Below, one piece after another: positions 46,190-57,649 of a DNA stretch of 64,000 bases. The position numbers and the translations under genes are program-made. This stretch comes from Edaphochlamys debaryana (lineage: Eukaryota > Chlorophyta > Chlorophyceae > Chlamydomonadales), in contig JAEHOE010000006.1 in assembly GCA_016858145.1 (NCBI GenBank), positions 930,001 through 994,000 on the forward strand. The letters run 5' to 3'. The notes below the pieces were generated by a model. The model ran no database searches, was not told where the DNA came from, and saw only the letters and a list, made by a program, of their open reading frames with translations. Positions within the stretch are counted from its first letter, which is position 1. Every line of letters starts with the position of its first letter.

Positions 46190-47334
46190 ATCCGGCCCTG
46201 ACTCCGTGCAGCACCTCACACCGCCAATTTCCCATCCACAGCGACATGCTGGCGCCGGTCAAGCAGCTTACCATTGCGCCAGGTCCCTGCCTCCGCCGCA
46301 TTCCCCCTTGGCTCCTTGAGCGGGAAGCCTTCACTGCCAGGCAACCGGTGGGCAGTGTGTTGGGGTTCCGGCAAGGGTAGGTAAAACGTGCCGGGCATTA
46401 GCTCGGATGTTGAGGTCAGGCAGAGCAGGAGCGGATGCACAAGGTGGGCTGCATGACCAGACTGACAGCTCGGATGTTGAGATCAGGCAGGGCAGGAGCG
46501 GATGCGCAAGGGGCAGTGCTGGTATCTTCTTCTTTTCTTTCATTTTGCTTCTGGATATGTCAGCAGGGGGCTTCTGGCTATGAGCCAGCAGGATTCGGGC
46601 CGCGGCAGCGGGGTGTTCTGGCTCCACCCTTGTGGACTCTGGGCACGAGGGGCCAGGGTGGGACCTGAGAGGGCTACGCGGCCTAGCATCTGCACGCGCT
46701 GAGTGCCAGAAAGCACACGTCTGCACCCGGAGGAGAACATTTGGACCGGCCCCGCACGTGCAACCCTACCCAGCCAGAAGGATCTGGACCTCCCAGGGGG
46801 GGTGTTCGGGCTCCCTTGGCCAGAAGGTTTCGGGCCTCGCTGGGGGGGTTTCTGGCTCTCAGCCAGAAGGTCCTGACGGAAGATACCAGCACTGGCAAGG
46901 GGGGCTGCATGACCAGACTATGTACGACGTCAGGATGGGGGGGGTGATGTAAGTTTTTACCTGATGAGCATCAATTCCACGACCGTGGACAAGCTCTAGG
47001 GGCAGGGGACCAGGGACCAGGGGAGGTACACGCCAAGGCAGCCACCATAGCTGCTTTCAGGAGTTGGCATAGTGAGGCAGGGCTGTAAGGGCAGGGCAAG
47101 GCAACCTCAAGCCCTGTCCGTAAGCGTAAGCCCATAAGAGGGCAGCGCGAGGTAGCTACAGGGCCTTTCCTTGAGCGACGGCCCGTAAGCTGAGGACCAA
47201 CATGCATGCACCGCGCAAGATCCTGACACGTTGGACCTCGTAAACCCGTTTTTCCCTAGTGCACCCACTTTCCCGCCCTCCCTGCTGGGGCACGCCCTGC
47301 CGGCGGCATGACTTGGTGGGATTGCCTGGTGGCT
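46190..47334. other. Non-histone spacer rich in local repeats
   Basis: Homology to the other H2A flanks stops near 46190. The segment contains the repeat block described at 46401-46919 and no recognisable gene. Confidence 0.5.
46401..46919 (+). repeat. Cluster of direct and inverted repeats
   Basis: Two 67-bp-spaced units start GCTCGGATGTTGAG at 46401 and 46468. AAGGTGGGCTGCATGACCAG at about 46441 recurs near 46897. A 15-bp perfect inverted pair (AGTGCTGGTATCTTC at 46515-46529 and its complement at 46879-46893) encloses degenerate units of the form GCCAGAAGG-(A/T)TC-GGGCC...GGGTGTTC-GGCTC near 46583, 46782, 46829 and 46862. It looks like a decayed mobile or satellite-like element. Confidence 0.65.
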
Positions 47335-47400
47335 CACAGGCACACCACAGCCTCTATTCAAGGTCCCTGCCCCATCCCACCCCATGCCAAGACCAAAGGT

Positions 47401-47416
47401 GGTGTTGAGAAACACC
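47401..47416 (-). terminator. Histone 3' stem-loop (H3 copy 4)
   Basis: Same palindrome, 123 nt after the H3 stop. Confidence 0.92.
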
Positions 47417-47539
47417 GGGTTGTTTGGAGGGACACCGACAGGAGCAGCGAGGGGGGGGGGCGGGGACCAGGCAAGGGTAGTACCCTGCCTTGCCCTGTCC
47501 TCCCCGCCGCCGTGGCGCCCCAGCTCCACAGCAGCACGC

Positions 47540-48559
<1,020 letters not shown>

Positions 48560-48661
48560 GCAGCCCGCGCCTCCAGGAGCGAGGGAGAGACCCCCTCGGG
48601 CGTGTCCCCTTCCCGGGGCACTCGGGCGCCCTCCACGCTCTCACGGCCAAGCAACAAACCC

Positions 48662-48677
48662 GGTGTTTCTCAACACC
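48662..48677 (+). terminator. Histone 3' stem-loop (H4 copy 4)
   Basis: Same palindrome, 102 nt after the H4 stop. Confidence 0.92.
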
Positions 48678-49229
48678 ACCATGACTGGACCAGTGGTTCT
48701 TGCGGCCCTGCTTCATGGGGCTGCTCGTCGCTCAGCACAGAGCCAGCAACCCTCCTCATCTCTAGCCCTGCTATGTACGCGGATCTCCTTGACTCCCTGT
48801 CTGGGCCCCAGGTCAGCCGCCGGTCAGTATACCTCCATCCTCCTTGCGACCATCTATTGCTCGCTGCAGGGATGGGCAGCGTAGGGAGGCCACAGGTTAC
48901 CTCCCCCCTTTCCCCCTGGCCCTCGGAGCTGGTCTGTAACCAACACACCCGTCCTAGTACCGTTCCGTACTGGGCATGCCAGTATCTCCCAACCAAGAAC
49001 CGCCCCCGCTGCCAGCCGCATGTGCCACCTGCACCGCCTCAACCCCCTCTCGATACCACCGCGCCCTCACTTCAACGGCTGAGCACACGCCGTCCCAGGC
49101 CGTTTGCAGCTCCAGGTGGCGGCGAGGGCACTGGCCCCAACCTCAATGCATTAGCCGCCTTCCTCATCGTTATCGCCACGGCCCCCCATTGCCCCCACCG
49201 CCCTCCCGTGGCCGCGGAGGCACCACCCG
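48678..49229. other. Convergent 3' flanks of H4 and the carrier gene
   Basis: About 550 bp with no gene; presumably the carrier 3' untranslated region. The inverted copy lies at 41745-42300. Confidence 0.5.
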
Positions 49230-51496
49230 CTACTGCACGCCCACGGCGCGCTCCTCGGCCTGCTTGGCATTGCGCGCCGCAGTGGCAGCGTCCAGCAGCC
49301 GCAGGATGTTCTCGTACGCTACGAGCGTCACCGCCGACTGCGGCATGACGCGCAGCAGGGCGGGCCCCAGGCCCTTGTAGAAGCCGGCCAGCCCCTCGCG
49401 CTGCCACGTCAGCTTGACCACCTGACATGGCAACAAAGGATGGGCAAAAGGACGCGTGGGGAAGAGGCACCACGAGGGCTAGGTCACGTGCATGGCGTGA
49501 GCGTCCCCAGCGTCCCGCAGCCCACAACCGGGGTCCGCAACCATGCCGCGTCCGCACCTCGGTGGCCGAGCGGTACACGAAGACGCGGCCGCAGTCCATG
49601 CGCTGCTGCAACCGGGACCGCACCACCTGCCGCGGGGGGCACACAAGGGCGAAGGTTGAGCTTCCAGCAGCAGAGGCAACGGTCCACACCCTTCCACAGT
49701 GCCGCCGTGACCGCCCTCCATGCCCGCCAGTGCATATCAACGCCCTCGTCTTCATCAGCAACCCCTTCCTAGTGCCTGGGCTCACCTGCGACGGGTAGGT
49801 CGTGATGCTGGCGGTGAGCTTGGACGAGGCGGCGAACAGCGACAGCTCGCCGCTGCCCAGCTGCCGGTCGGGCTCGTCAGGGCTCCGCCCCATTCGGCTC
49901 GCCAGGTACTTGAGCTCGTCGTACACCGTAAACTGCACGGCACCGTGCGTGGTCTGCTGCAGGCACCGAGGAAAGGCAACACAGCTCAGTCAAGGGAGCT
50001 CGGGCACGCTGGGAGGCACTGCCGGGCCTGGGAACTCATACGCTGCCACCCAGACCTGGCCACGCCTCCCTCCTCCGCTACCCCAGCTCCACCCTCGCTC
50101 AAGACCTGCACGGCTGCACCCTGCCCCCCCCACCCCCGCCCCCGCACCAGCAGTAGGGACGGCGCCAGGCCCTTGTAGTAGCCCTTGAGCCCCTCCTCCC
50201 GGCCGATGCGGACCATGGCGTCCAGGAAGCCGTTGTACGGCAGCACGCCGCGGGTGGCCGCCCCCGCGGCGGACGCCGCCGCGTTCGCCAGCGGTATCCG
50301 CTGCAGCTGCAGCCGTGTCTTCACCAGCCAGATGGGGTTCGTCAGAAGGCAAACCTGTCACGGGGGCGGCACGGAGCGCTTGGTAGGAGCTTGGCGGGTG
50401 GAGGTGGCGCAAGCCGCTACCTCGGCCCGCGTTGGCTCGCCTGAGCCACAGGCTTCAGTCCTCACTGCCATCAGTCGAACCCCCGCCCTCACAGCACCGT
50501 ACTCCCTACCCCGCTAGCCCCTGCGCCCTGCCTCCTCGATCTGCCTCCTGCTGCACCCGCTCGCGGCCCCCTCCTGTTCGCCTCACCATGGCCCCCGCCT
50601 GCGCCGCACTGGCCATGTTCCAGCCCGGGCTCAGCCGGTCCTTGTCCTGCCAGCGGCAGTGCCAGGCCTTGACGGCCTCATAGATGGCGAAATAGGCCGC
50701 CCAGGATACGCCTGGAGGGGCGCCGCAGCGAACGCACACCGTGCAGGGGCCCCGGTAAGAGCACGGGAAGCGCCAGGGAGGGTAGGTGCTCGGGTGAGGT
50801 CTGGGCCGCAGCCCGCACAAGCGCCTGTGCTAGCCAGTCCGTCCCACGGTAGCTGCGGCAGCTGGATGCATCCTCCGTCTCGCCACCACTCCAGACGTCC
50901 CGGTAGCACAAGCCAGTGCGGCTCTAGGCAGATGCTTAGTGTGCGTAACAGCGCCTGCTTGCCGTGGCATGGGGCTTGCCCATCGCCGCCTCCGGCACGT
51001 GGTGCCCAGGGCGCAGTCGCGCCGCCCTTACCCCGGCAGGAGTTGTCCTGGGCCAAAGCTTACCTGAGCCGATGAGGGCTGGTGTTAACCCTTTGTACAG
51101 GGCCTTCCAGCCCTCCTGCTTTAGGACGCTGCGGGCTGCGTCAAAGGCGTTCTTGTACTGAGGCAGCGCGAGTGTTGCACCGTCCTGGACTGCGAGGCCC
51201 AAGTGAGAGGGAGGTGGCTTGCAGGCCCAGGAGGAGGCTCGTGGCGGTCGACAAACCGACAAACCCGCCTAGTATGCAAACCATAGGCCCGCGTACCCCC
51301 ACGAGACGCAGTCCTTGGCGGACAGGCGGACAGGGGGACAGCAGCTGGCGCGGGGGTGGAGGGGAAACCTACCCTGAAGGCGCGTCTTTATGACGTCGAA
51401 CGGGTGCAAGAACAGCACCGCCACCGAGCCGGCCATGCCTCCCGCTATCATGTTGTTCCATTGGCTCTTCTCGGCGCGTGCCGCAGAGGCGGCCAT
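49230..51496 (-). CDS. Mitochondrial-carrier family transporter, SLC25A32-like
   Basis: A six-helix solute carrier of an organelle inner membrane. Seven exons give three tandem repeats, each opening with a family signature: HPFDVIKTRLQ (repeat 1), TNPIWLVKTRLQLQ (repeat 2) and TYPSQVVRSRLQQR (repeat 3), each followed later by a YKG(L) motif (ALYKGLTPAL, GYYKGLAPSL, GFYKGLGPAL). The Trp in the second signature, the Gln in the third, and GVSWAAYFAIYEAVK and HGAVQFTVYDELKYL are typical of the folate/FAD/NAD-type carriers related to SLC25A32. So the substrate may be folate or FAD, but this is inferred. Start at the ATG at 51496 (MAASAARAEKSQWNN); stop at 49230-49232. Its last exon is also found as a loose fragment at 41652-41744. 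Confidence 0.88.
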
Positions 51497-52318
51497 AGTC
51501 CACGCCGCTGGATGTGATGCCGATTGAGCTCTACAGGGTGTGACAGGACGCTGAACAGGCTAAGGTTGAGAACTTGGGTGCTCTTCCTGCCGTGCGCATA
51601 GTCAGAGGGGCTCCGTGCTTCGTCGCGTGAGGGCGGATGGGCGACCGAAGCTTGACAAAGTTGCAAGCGAGTAGCAGAGGTTGTTAGTTTGGCGCTGGTC
51701 GAGGCAATCGCACTGCACTATGCGTCTCGCGAGACGGGTGCGCGAGGCAGTCCTCAACATCCCGTTGGACAAACGGCGCGATCGTGTTGCCGCAGCAAGT
51801 GTCCCCGTCGCTGCTTGCACACGCAAACCGCTCACATAAAACACACGAAGCGCTGGCTAGCTCAGCCGCGCGCAAGCACAGCTAGTTTTCGCGACAAGGG
51901 CTCGGGCCTCCTGCACAGGCCCACCCTGGCTTCGGGCCACAGCACGTCCTTTGTGATTGACTTCGTAGACTCAGCTTGGTGCCGCACCTGGGCTTGGCTC
52001 TTAACGCTTGTCGAGGCACCTGCCGAAGACCTCCTCGGCGCGCGTCCTGTGTGCCAGCCTCCCAGCCAGTCCATTGCAGCCTGCACAGCTCTGGGAGCAT
52101 CCCTCACGCTTCTCGCGGTGGCGGGGCTGGCCTTCCGGCGCATCGCGAGTGAGGGGCGCAACTGCCATACGCCAGGCACGTCCCCCCGCCCAGCCCACAG
52201 TGCTGTCATCCTTGGAGCACGCCAGCCCCGCCCAGCGGGACCCGCTCCTAGGCGCAGGCCTGATCATGAGGCCGCTGTGACTGGGCTCACCCGCCGCTAC
52301 TACAAGCTCGTGCTGGGC
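51497..52318. promoter_or_regulatory. Divergent intergenic region, carrier / spastin-like
   Basis: It should contain both promoters. The plus strand is open without ATG from about 51689 and includes a hydrophobic stretch (ALGASLTLLAVAGLAFRRI), so a spliced upstream exon of the spastin-like gene is possible. Confidence 0.4.
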
Positions 52319-55188
52319 ATGAATGGCTTTGGCACCATCCTGGGCCGGATGTTGTCGTCCGCGTCCGGGGCCAAGGGCGACTCACAGCCGACGCCAAAGC
52401 AGCTACAGGAGCAGCTAGCGAAGAACCGTGAGAAGCTTCAGGGGTATCACCAGCTTACCAAGGTGCGCTTGATAGGGTGGGCCAGGAGCAGGCCCTGCCG
52501 GGTCTACGGAGGAGAGGCCGCGGCCTGTCACTGGGCCTTGGCCCCGTGGGCCCTGCGGCGGGGCCCCTTCAACTCACCGGGCTGCGTGGGGGGCCCATAT
52601 GTCTTCCTTCTCATGGCAACGCTTTTAGAGTGCGGGTTCGGGGGTGGGAACAACTGGCGTCTGCGGCTCTTGCCCTGTACGTCACGATCCTTTCGGGACA
52701 CGTTGATCATTCCCACCATCGGTCCCCTGCCGGCCGCGCCCACTCGCAGGATGCGCTGGAGCGAGCCTGCACCGCTGACGAGGAGGGTCGCCGCGACGCG
52801 GCGCTGAAGCTGTACGGCACTGCCCTTGAAGCGGCTAGGGAGGGTTTGGCGCTTCAGCTGCCGCCAGGCGCGGGTCTGGGGCCCAAGGCGGACACCGCTG
52901 CCGGGTGGCGGCTGGAGCTGGAGACGTGGGCGAGGGAGATTGCGAACAGGTGGGGCGTTGACTTGATGCTTCGCGAGTTGCATGCATGCTGGGAACGGGC
53001 TCACGAGGCTCACATTGCCGACGCAAATCCCGTGACCACCGCTGTAGGATACGGTCTCTGGAGTCCGGGACGGCCTCCTCCTCGGCGCCTGTGCGGCCGG
53101 TGCCGCACGCGGGCGTGCACGCCACCGGCGAGGGAGCCGGCCCCGGTGCGGGGCAGGTGCAGGCGCAGCAGCGGGCGCGCCCGCAGCAGCAGGGCGGGGG
53201 CATGCAGCGGACCATATCGGGCGGCGGCGGTGAGAATGGGATGGGAATGGGGCTGGCGGTGGGCTTGCAGGGCGGCAGTCTCTGTGCCAGGTCGGCATCT
53301 TAGGATGGGTGCAACTGAGACGTTGCACGCCGTCGCCTGCTCTGCGCCCCTGCTGACCCCGTCCCCCGCGTAACGCCCTGGCACCCAGGCGCGCGGCCTG
53401 CCCCAGCGGCTAACGGCGCCCGCTCCGTCAACGTGCCCCGGACGGCCTCCACGCCCCGGCAGTCCGGGGGCGGCGCAGCCGGGGGCACTGCGACCGCGGC
53501 TGCTGGCAGCCGCGACGATGGGCTCAACAAGTATCGCGAGATCGTGGCGGGCGAGATTCTGGACCGCTCGCCCGGCGTCAAGTGGGACGACATCGCCGGA
53601 CTGACCACCGCCAAGGCGGCACTCACAGAGGCAGTCATTCTGCCCACGCTGCGGCCCGACTTGTTCCAGGGCCTCAGGGCGCCCGTGCGGGGCATCCTGC
53701 TCTACGGGCCGCCTGGAAACGGCAAGGTGCGGGTCCCTACTTGTGGATGCACGTGGACGCTTGGGGAAGGCAGCCTGGCCCTTGCGGTCGGAGGGCGTGC
53801 ACGGGTCATGGGCTGCAGCCGTTGCAGCCCTCTGCTGCGCGCCTTGAACGTCATGTGTCGCGCTTCGTGCGAGGCCTCCCGTGCCCCTGCCCCCGCCCCT
53901 GGCCCCTGCAGACCATGCTTGCCAAGGCCCTGGCCGCCGAGTCCAAGGCCACGTTCTTCAACATCTCCGCCTCCTCGCTCACCTCCAAGTGCGTGCAGCG
54001 GGCTAGGGCGGGCAGAGAGCTGTACTCGCCTCGACCCAGCCGTGTGACATGTGGGCTGCATGAAACGGTATCGTCCGCCCCACCGTACCGCTCGTCTCCC
54101 CCCGTTTGGCTCTGCGCGCAGATGGGTCGGTGACGGCGAGAAGCTGGTCCGTGCGCTGTTTGACATTGCCGCGACGCGGCAGCCCTCCATCATCTTCATG
54201 GACGAGCTGGACTCCCTGCTCAGCAGCAGAGGTGGGAGCGTGCCGAGCGCAGTGCGGCACGTCCTGCATGCGCCCGGACTTAGGCTGGGGCCGCGGGCTA
54301 GGGCTGTGCCGGGACTGCCTCGCTGTCTACTCAATTGCGCACGCCCTGGCCGCACGTTCTGGCTCCCCCTCCCCCGTGGTACACAGGCAAGGCGGGTGAG
54401 AGCGACGCCGCCCGGAGGCTGCTGACGGAGTTCCTGGTCCAGTTTGACGGCGTGGGCGGCGCCGGGCGGGAGCGAGTGGTGGTGGTCGGCGCAACCAACA
54501 GGCCGCAGGTGAGCACACGCGCGACTGCTGGCCATCGCTCAACCGGTGCCCTGGACGGGCCACAGTCTGCGTTGCTAATGGCCCCTACAGATTTCTGTAT
54601 GCGCTCTGCCCAGAAGGGTGGCCTCTGCTCAATCCGTTTCCGCCTACTCACCCACCCTAGGAAATCGACGACGCTGTGCGGCGGCGCCTGACCAAGCGCA
54701 TCTACGTGCCCCTGCCGGACGCGGAGGGGCGCCTGGCGGTGCTCCTGCACCTGCTCAAGGCGAGGAGGGCCACAGCTGGGATCTCTGCATGTTGTCTAGT
54801 CCCAAGCCGCTTTGATGCCTTGTAACCTCTCCCAGCGGCGGTCACCGCTGCCAGTGCTGCAATTCATACCTCCGCTGCTGCGGGCCCTTCTCCGCCACCT
54901 CCCATCCCGCAGGGCCAGCCGCACTGCCTGCGCCGGAGCGACCTGGACACCATCGTGCGCCTCACCGCCGGTTACTCGGCCTCGGACCTGGCGGCGCTGT
55001 GCAAGGAGGCGGCCATGGCGCCGCTGAGGGAGCTGCCGCCCGCGCGCCTGGCCTCCGTGGCGCCCAGCGAGCTGCGGCCGCTGGCGGGGCGGGACTTCGC
55101 GGCGGCGATTGAGGTGGTGCGGCCCAGCGTCAACGCGGCCTCGCTCAAGGAATTTGAGGAGTTCACACGGGAGTTCGGGACCATGTGA
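52319..55188 (+). CDS. Spastin-type AAA ATPase with MIT domain
   Basis: A meiotic-clade AAA ATPase of the spastin/fidgetin/katanin group, expected to sever microtubules. Exons join in phase. After a short N-terminus (from ATG 52319) comes an MIT-like helical segment ([20 protein letters not shown]), a Pro/Gln/Ser linker, then the AAA core: VKWDDIAGL, Walker A GPPGNGKT (split by an intron at 53726), [19 protein letters not shown], Walker [16 protein letters not shown], sensor GATNRPQ, arginine-finger region [18 protein letters not shown], and [15 protein letters not shown] with a C-terminal helix ending FTREFGTM. Spastin itself is favoured by the MIT domain and RRRxxKRIYVxLPD. The intron after 54759 appears to use a GC donor. 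The true N-terminus could lie in a spliced upstream exon. Confidence 0.88.
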
Positions 55189-56450
55189 GGTTGGGGTCGA
55201 TGCAACGTGCAGCTAGCCGGGTTTCGTCTGAGGTTGGGGGTGAAGCAACTGGGCTCTGGCTCCGCCGGAGACCGGGCGAGTGGGCTTAGATGGTCAGGTT
55301 TGGGAATGTGTAAGAGGGGAGGGGTTGAGCGAGAGGTGTAGCCTGTGTAGCTGCACGGTGGAGTGGAATGGTGTCGGCAGGAGAGTATGGTGGAGGGCAC
55401 TCGCGTTGCGCAGGGAGGCCCATAGGTCAGGGTGCCTGGGCTGTTGCATGCCTGACGGTGGCTGAACTTCGATCTTGCTACACGGGCCCCTGTTGTCAGG
55501 GTTCCCCGCGCCTAAGCACCCCCTTGCATCGTGTGCATCCGCATCCGAATGTAAAAAAAAAGGGTGCAGCAGGGGTTTAGGGCCGGCCTCTCGGTGTATG
55601 GCCATATCAGCAGCAGGCCCAGCGGCACGACGAGACGTCCTAGAGCGTGAAAGCGGAAGGGCTGGTTGAAGGATAGCGCTGACAGAGGGTTTCAGGCCAG
55701 GGGTCTCCTGCTTCAGGTGGGGCAGGCATTTGTGCTGTGCAAGTCATGCTGTAGCTGAGTCCCCATGGTCTAAGTTGTGTGTGGCTAATTCCATGACACC
55801 AGACGGACAGGATACGTCGAACAGCTAGCCAGCCTGTTCCTGCTCTCCCTCTGCGTTAGCTCATGCGAGCGATGGAGCCCACACAGCATCCAAAGCCACA
55901 AGCATCGGGTCCCTATCATAGACAATTGGACTGAAGACTCCAGACTGCTCTTGGGTTTTACAAGAAGCGGTCAAAGGCTTGACCACTATGCCGTCCAACG
56001 CGGCGTAGCCACGTTTGCCAGTCCGTCCGAGAAGGGACCCACGCAAACGACCGGCAGGAAGCCGGCGTCGTGGGCAGACGCTGCTCCTACCGCAAACACC
56101 CGTCCCCTGTGTGCCGCCAGCAGCAGCACGGTCGCGGCCACAGCGTTGCTGCCACCGCGGATTCCACGTCTGCACCGCTGCTGTGGCTCCGTCCCACAAA
56201 ACATGCAGCGCGCGCCTGGGCTGCCCCTTCGCCAGTCATCAGGGAGGCGAGGGGCGCTCCAAGGCGCACAACCGTCCGGCGAATCCGCCCAAAAACTGAA
56301 GCTCCGCGGTTCCCTCGCGCACTGCAAAGGTCCCCGCGCGGGCCGGGGGCGATGCGTCCAGGTCTGCGGCGGCCCGAGGACAACTCAGGCCGCCAGCACT
56401 CCGGGGGCTAAGGCATGGGGGATGTCCCCTGCCACTGCGCCGGAGTCCGT
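55189..56450. other. Convergent 3' region, no gene recognised
   Basis: A TGTAA poly(A) signal at 55308-55312 suits the spastin-like gene. A nine- to ten-A run lies near 55552. No exon was supported. Confidence 0.5.
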
Positions 56451-57312
56451 TTACAGGCCGGAGCGGCCCCAGACCACCAGCGACAGGGAGAAGGAGAACA
56501 TGACGCAGGTGGCAGCCCAGCCGATCTGGACGATGGCGGGCTCGCCCTGTGAAGGGATTCAGGGAGGGAGGATGATCGAGTGTTAGCTCGGGACGGCAAC
56601 AAAGACCGAAGGAGCTTCGATATGGCTAGCGTGTCAGATCATGAGGCGCAGTGAAGAGCCGTGCACCAGAGGGTGAGCTTGACCGGCTCTGCTTGCAAAT
56701 CGCGGACGGCTCGCGGCCCGCGGACAAGCTCGACCCGTGCAAAGACCAGTTGACACGCAGTGATGTGATTTCAATTTCACGCGTCTTCAACTACAGCGGA
56801 AGCACGCGACCCAGTAGCAAGTTGAGGCTCACCTCGGCGACAATGGCGACCTCCTGGGCAGCCTGGACGGCGGGGGCCAGAGCCAGAGCCATGGTGGAGG
56901 CAGTGGCAGCGATGGCGGCCATGGCAGCCTGCGGAGCACGGCCAGGAGAAGGGGGTCGGCGCGGTAAGCCTGATGCCACCCAAACTGGATAAACCACGAC
57001 TTGGCGCCGATACAGCTCCATCCAGCCGGCGCGTTGGATATCCTGGCCACTCCGCTATGGTGGGGGCCTCGTGGGTGTGCTGGAAGCACGCGGACAGCCG
57101 AGCGGGCCGGCAATCCCTACTCCAAGCGACGGCCGCAAGCGCCCCGGCTCGGAGAGCGCCGCGTTTCCAGCGGCCCGCCCATAGAGCAGCGACTGTACCC
57201 TACGGACCTTCTGCTCGGTGGGCTTCACAGCCTGAACCTTCACCGCCTGGCGCGAGGCCACGCGGGGGCGGCTCACAGCCGAGCGCTGGGCGACGCGGGA
57301 CACGCACTGCAT
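56451..57312 (-). CDS. PETN: Cytochrome b6f subunit PetN (subunit VIII), nuclear-encoded
   Basis: A one-helix subunit of the thylakoid cytochrome b6f complex, which passes electrons from plastoquinol to plastocyanin. Three exons: 57199-57312 (or ending two codons earlier at an alternative donor), 56833-56928 and 56451-56546; 101 (or 99) residues. Exon 1 is a typical chloroplast transit peptide ([20 protein letters not shown]). Exon 2 adds a second, hydrophobic, Ala-rich signal ([17 protein letters not shown]) with an AxA-like site, as in thylakoid-targeted precursors. Exon 3 holds the mature helix [20 protein letters not shown] ending RSGL, the PetN signature. In most plants and algae petN is plastid-encoded; a nuclear copy fits chlamydomonads. 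Divergent from the rhodanese gene. Confidence 0.85.
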
Positions 57313-57649
57313 TTTTGCTGGGTTGGGTGGAAGGAACAGAAGTGCAAGTCAACAGCGTGGCCAGATGTGTGCGCGTGCGCACCGTATTGCCCCCGCACCT
57401 CAGCCACTGCCGTACGACGCATGCGAGGAAAGAGAACCATCTGGGGGGGATCGGCAGCACTCGGGTGTGCGTCGAAACCAAGCAGCACTGCTAGCGACCG
57501 AGGTGTGACGGCTGAAGCCGCGGGCGACTGGGCCAGGCTGCTGCCGGCATCGGCATCCGCGCGACCGGTGCTCTTTTCGAGAGCAGCCCGCGCAAAGAGC
57601 CCCGGCGTGCAGCGCTGCACAGCGCGCCGCTGACGGACCACAGGGCGCC
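57313..57649. promoter_or_regulatory. Divergent promoter PETN / rhodanese
   Basis: 337 bp between the two ATGs. Its two ends, but not its middle (about 57364-57581), recur at 60073-60260. No individual element could be named. Confidence 0.6.

Noticed and set aside
55551..55562. A-run as a retroposed poly(A) tail
   Set aside because: No recognisable processed gene copy precedes it and no target duplication was seen.
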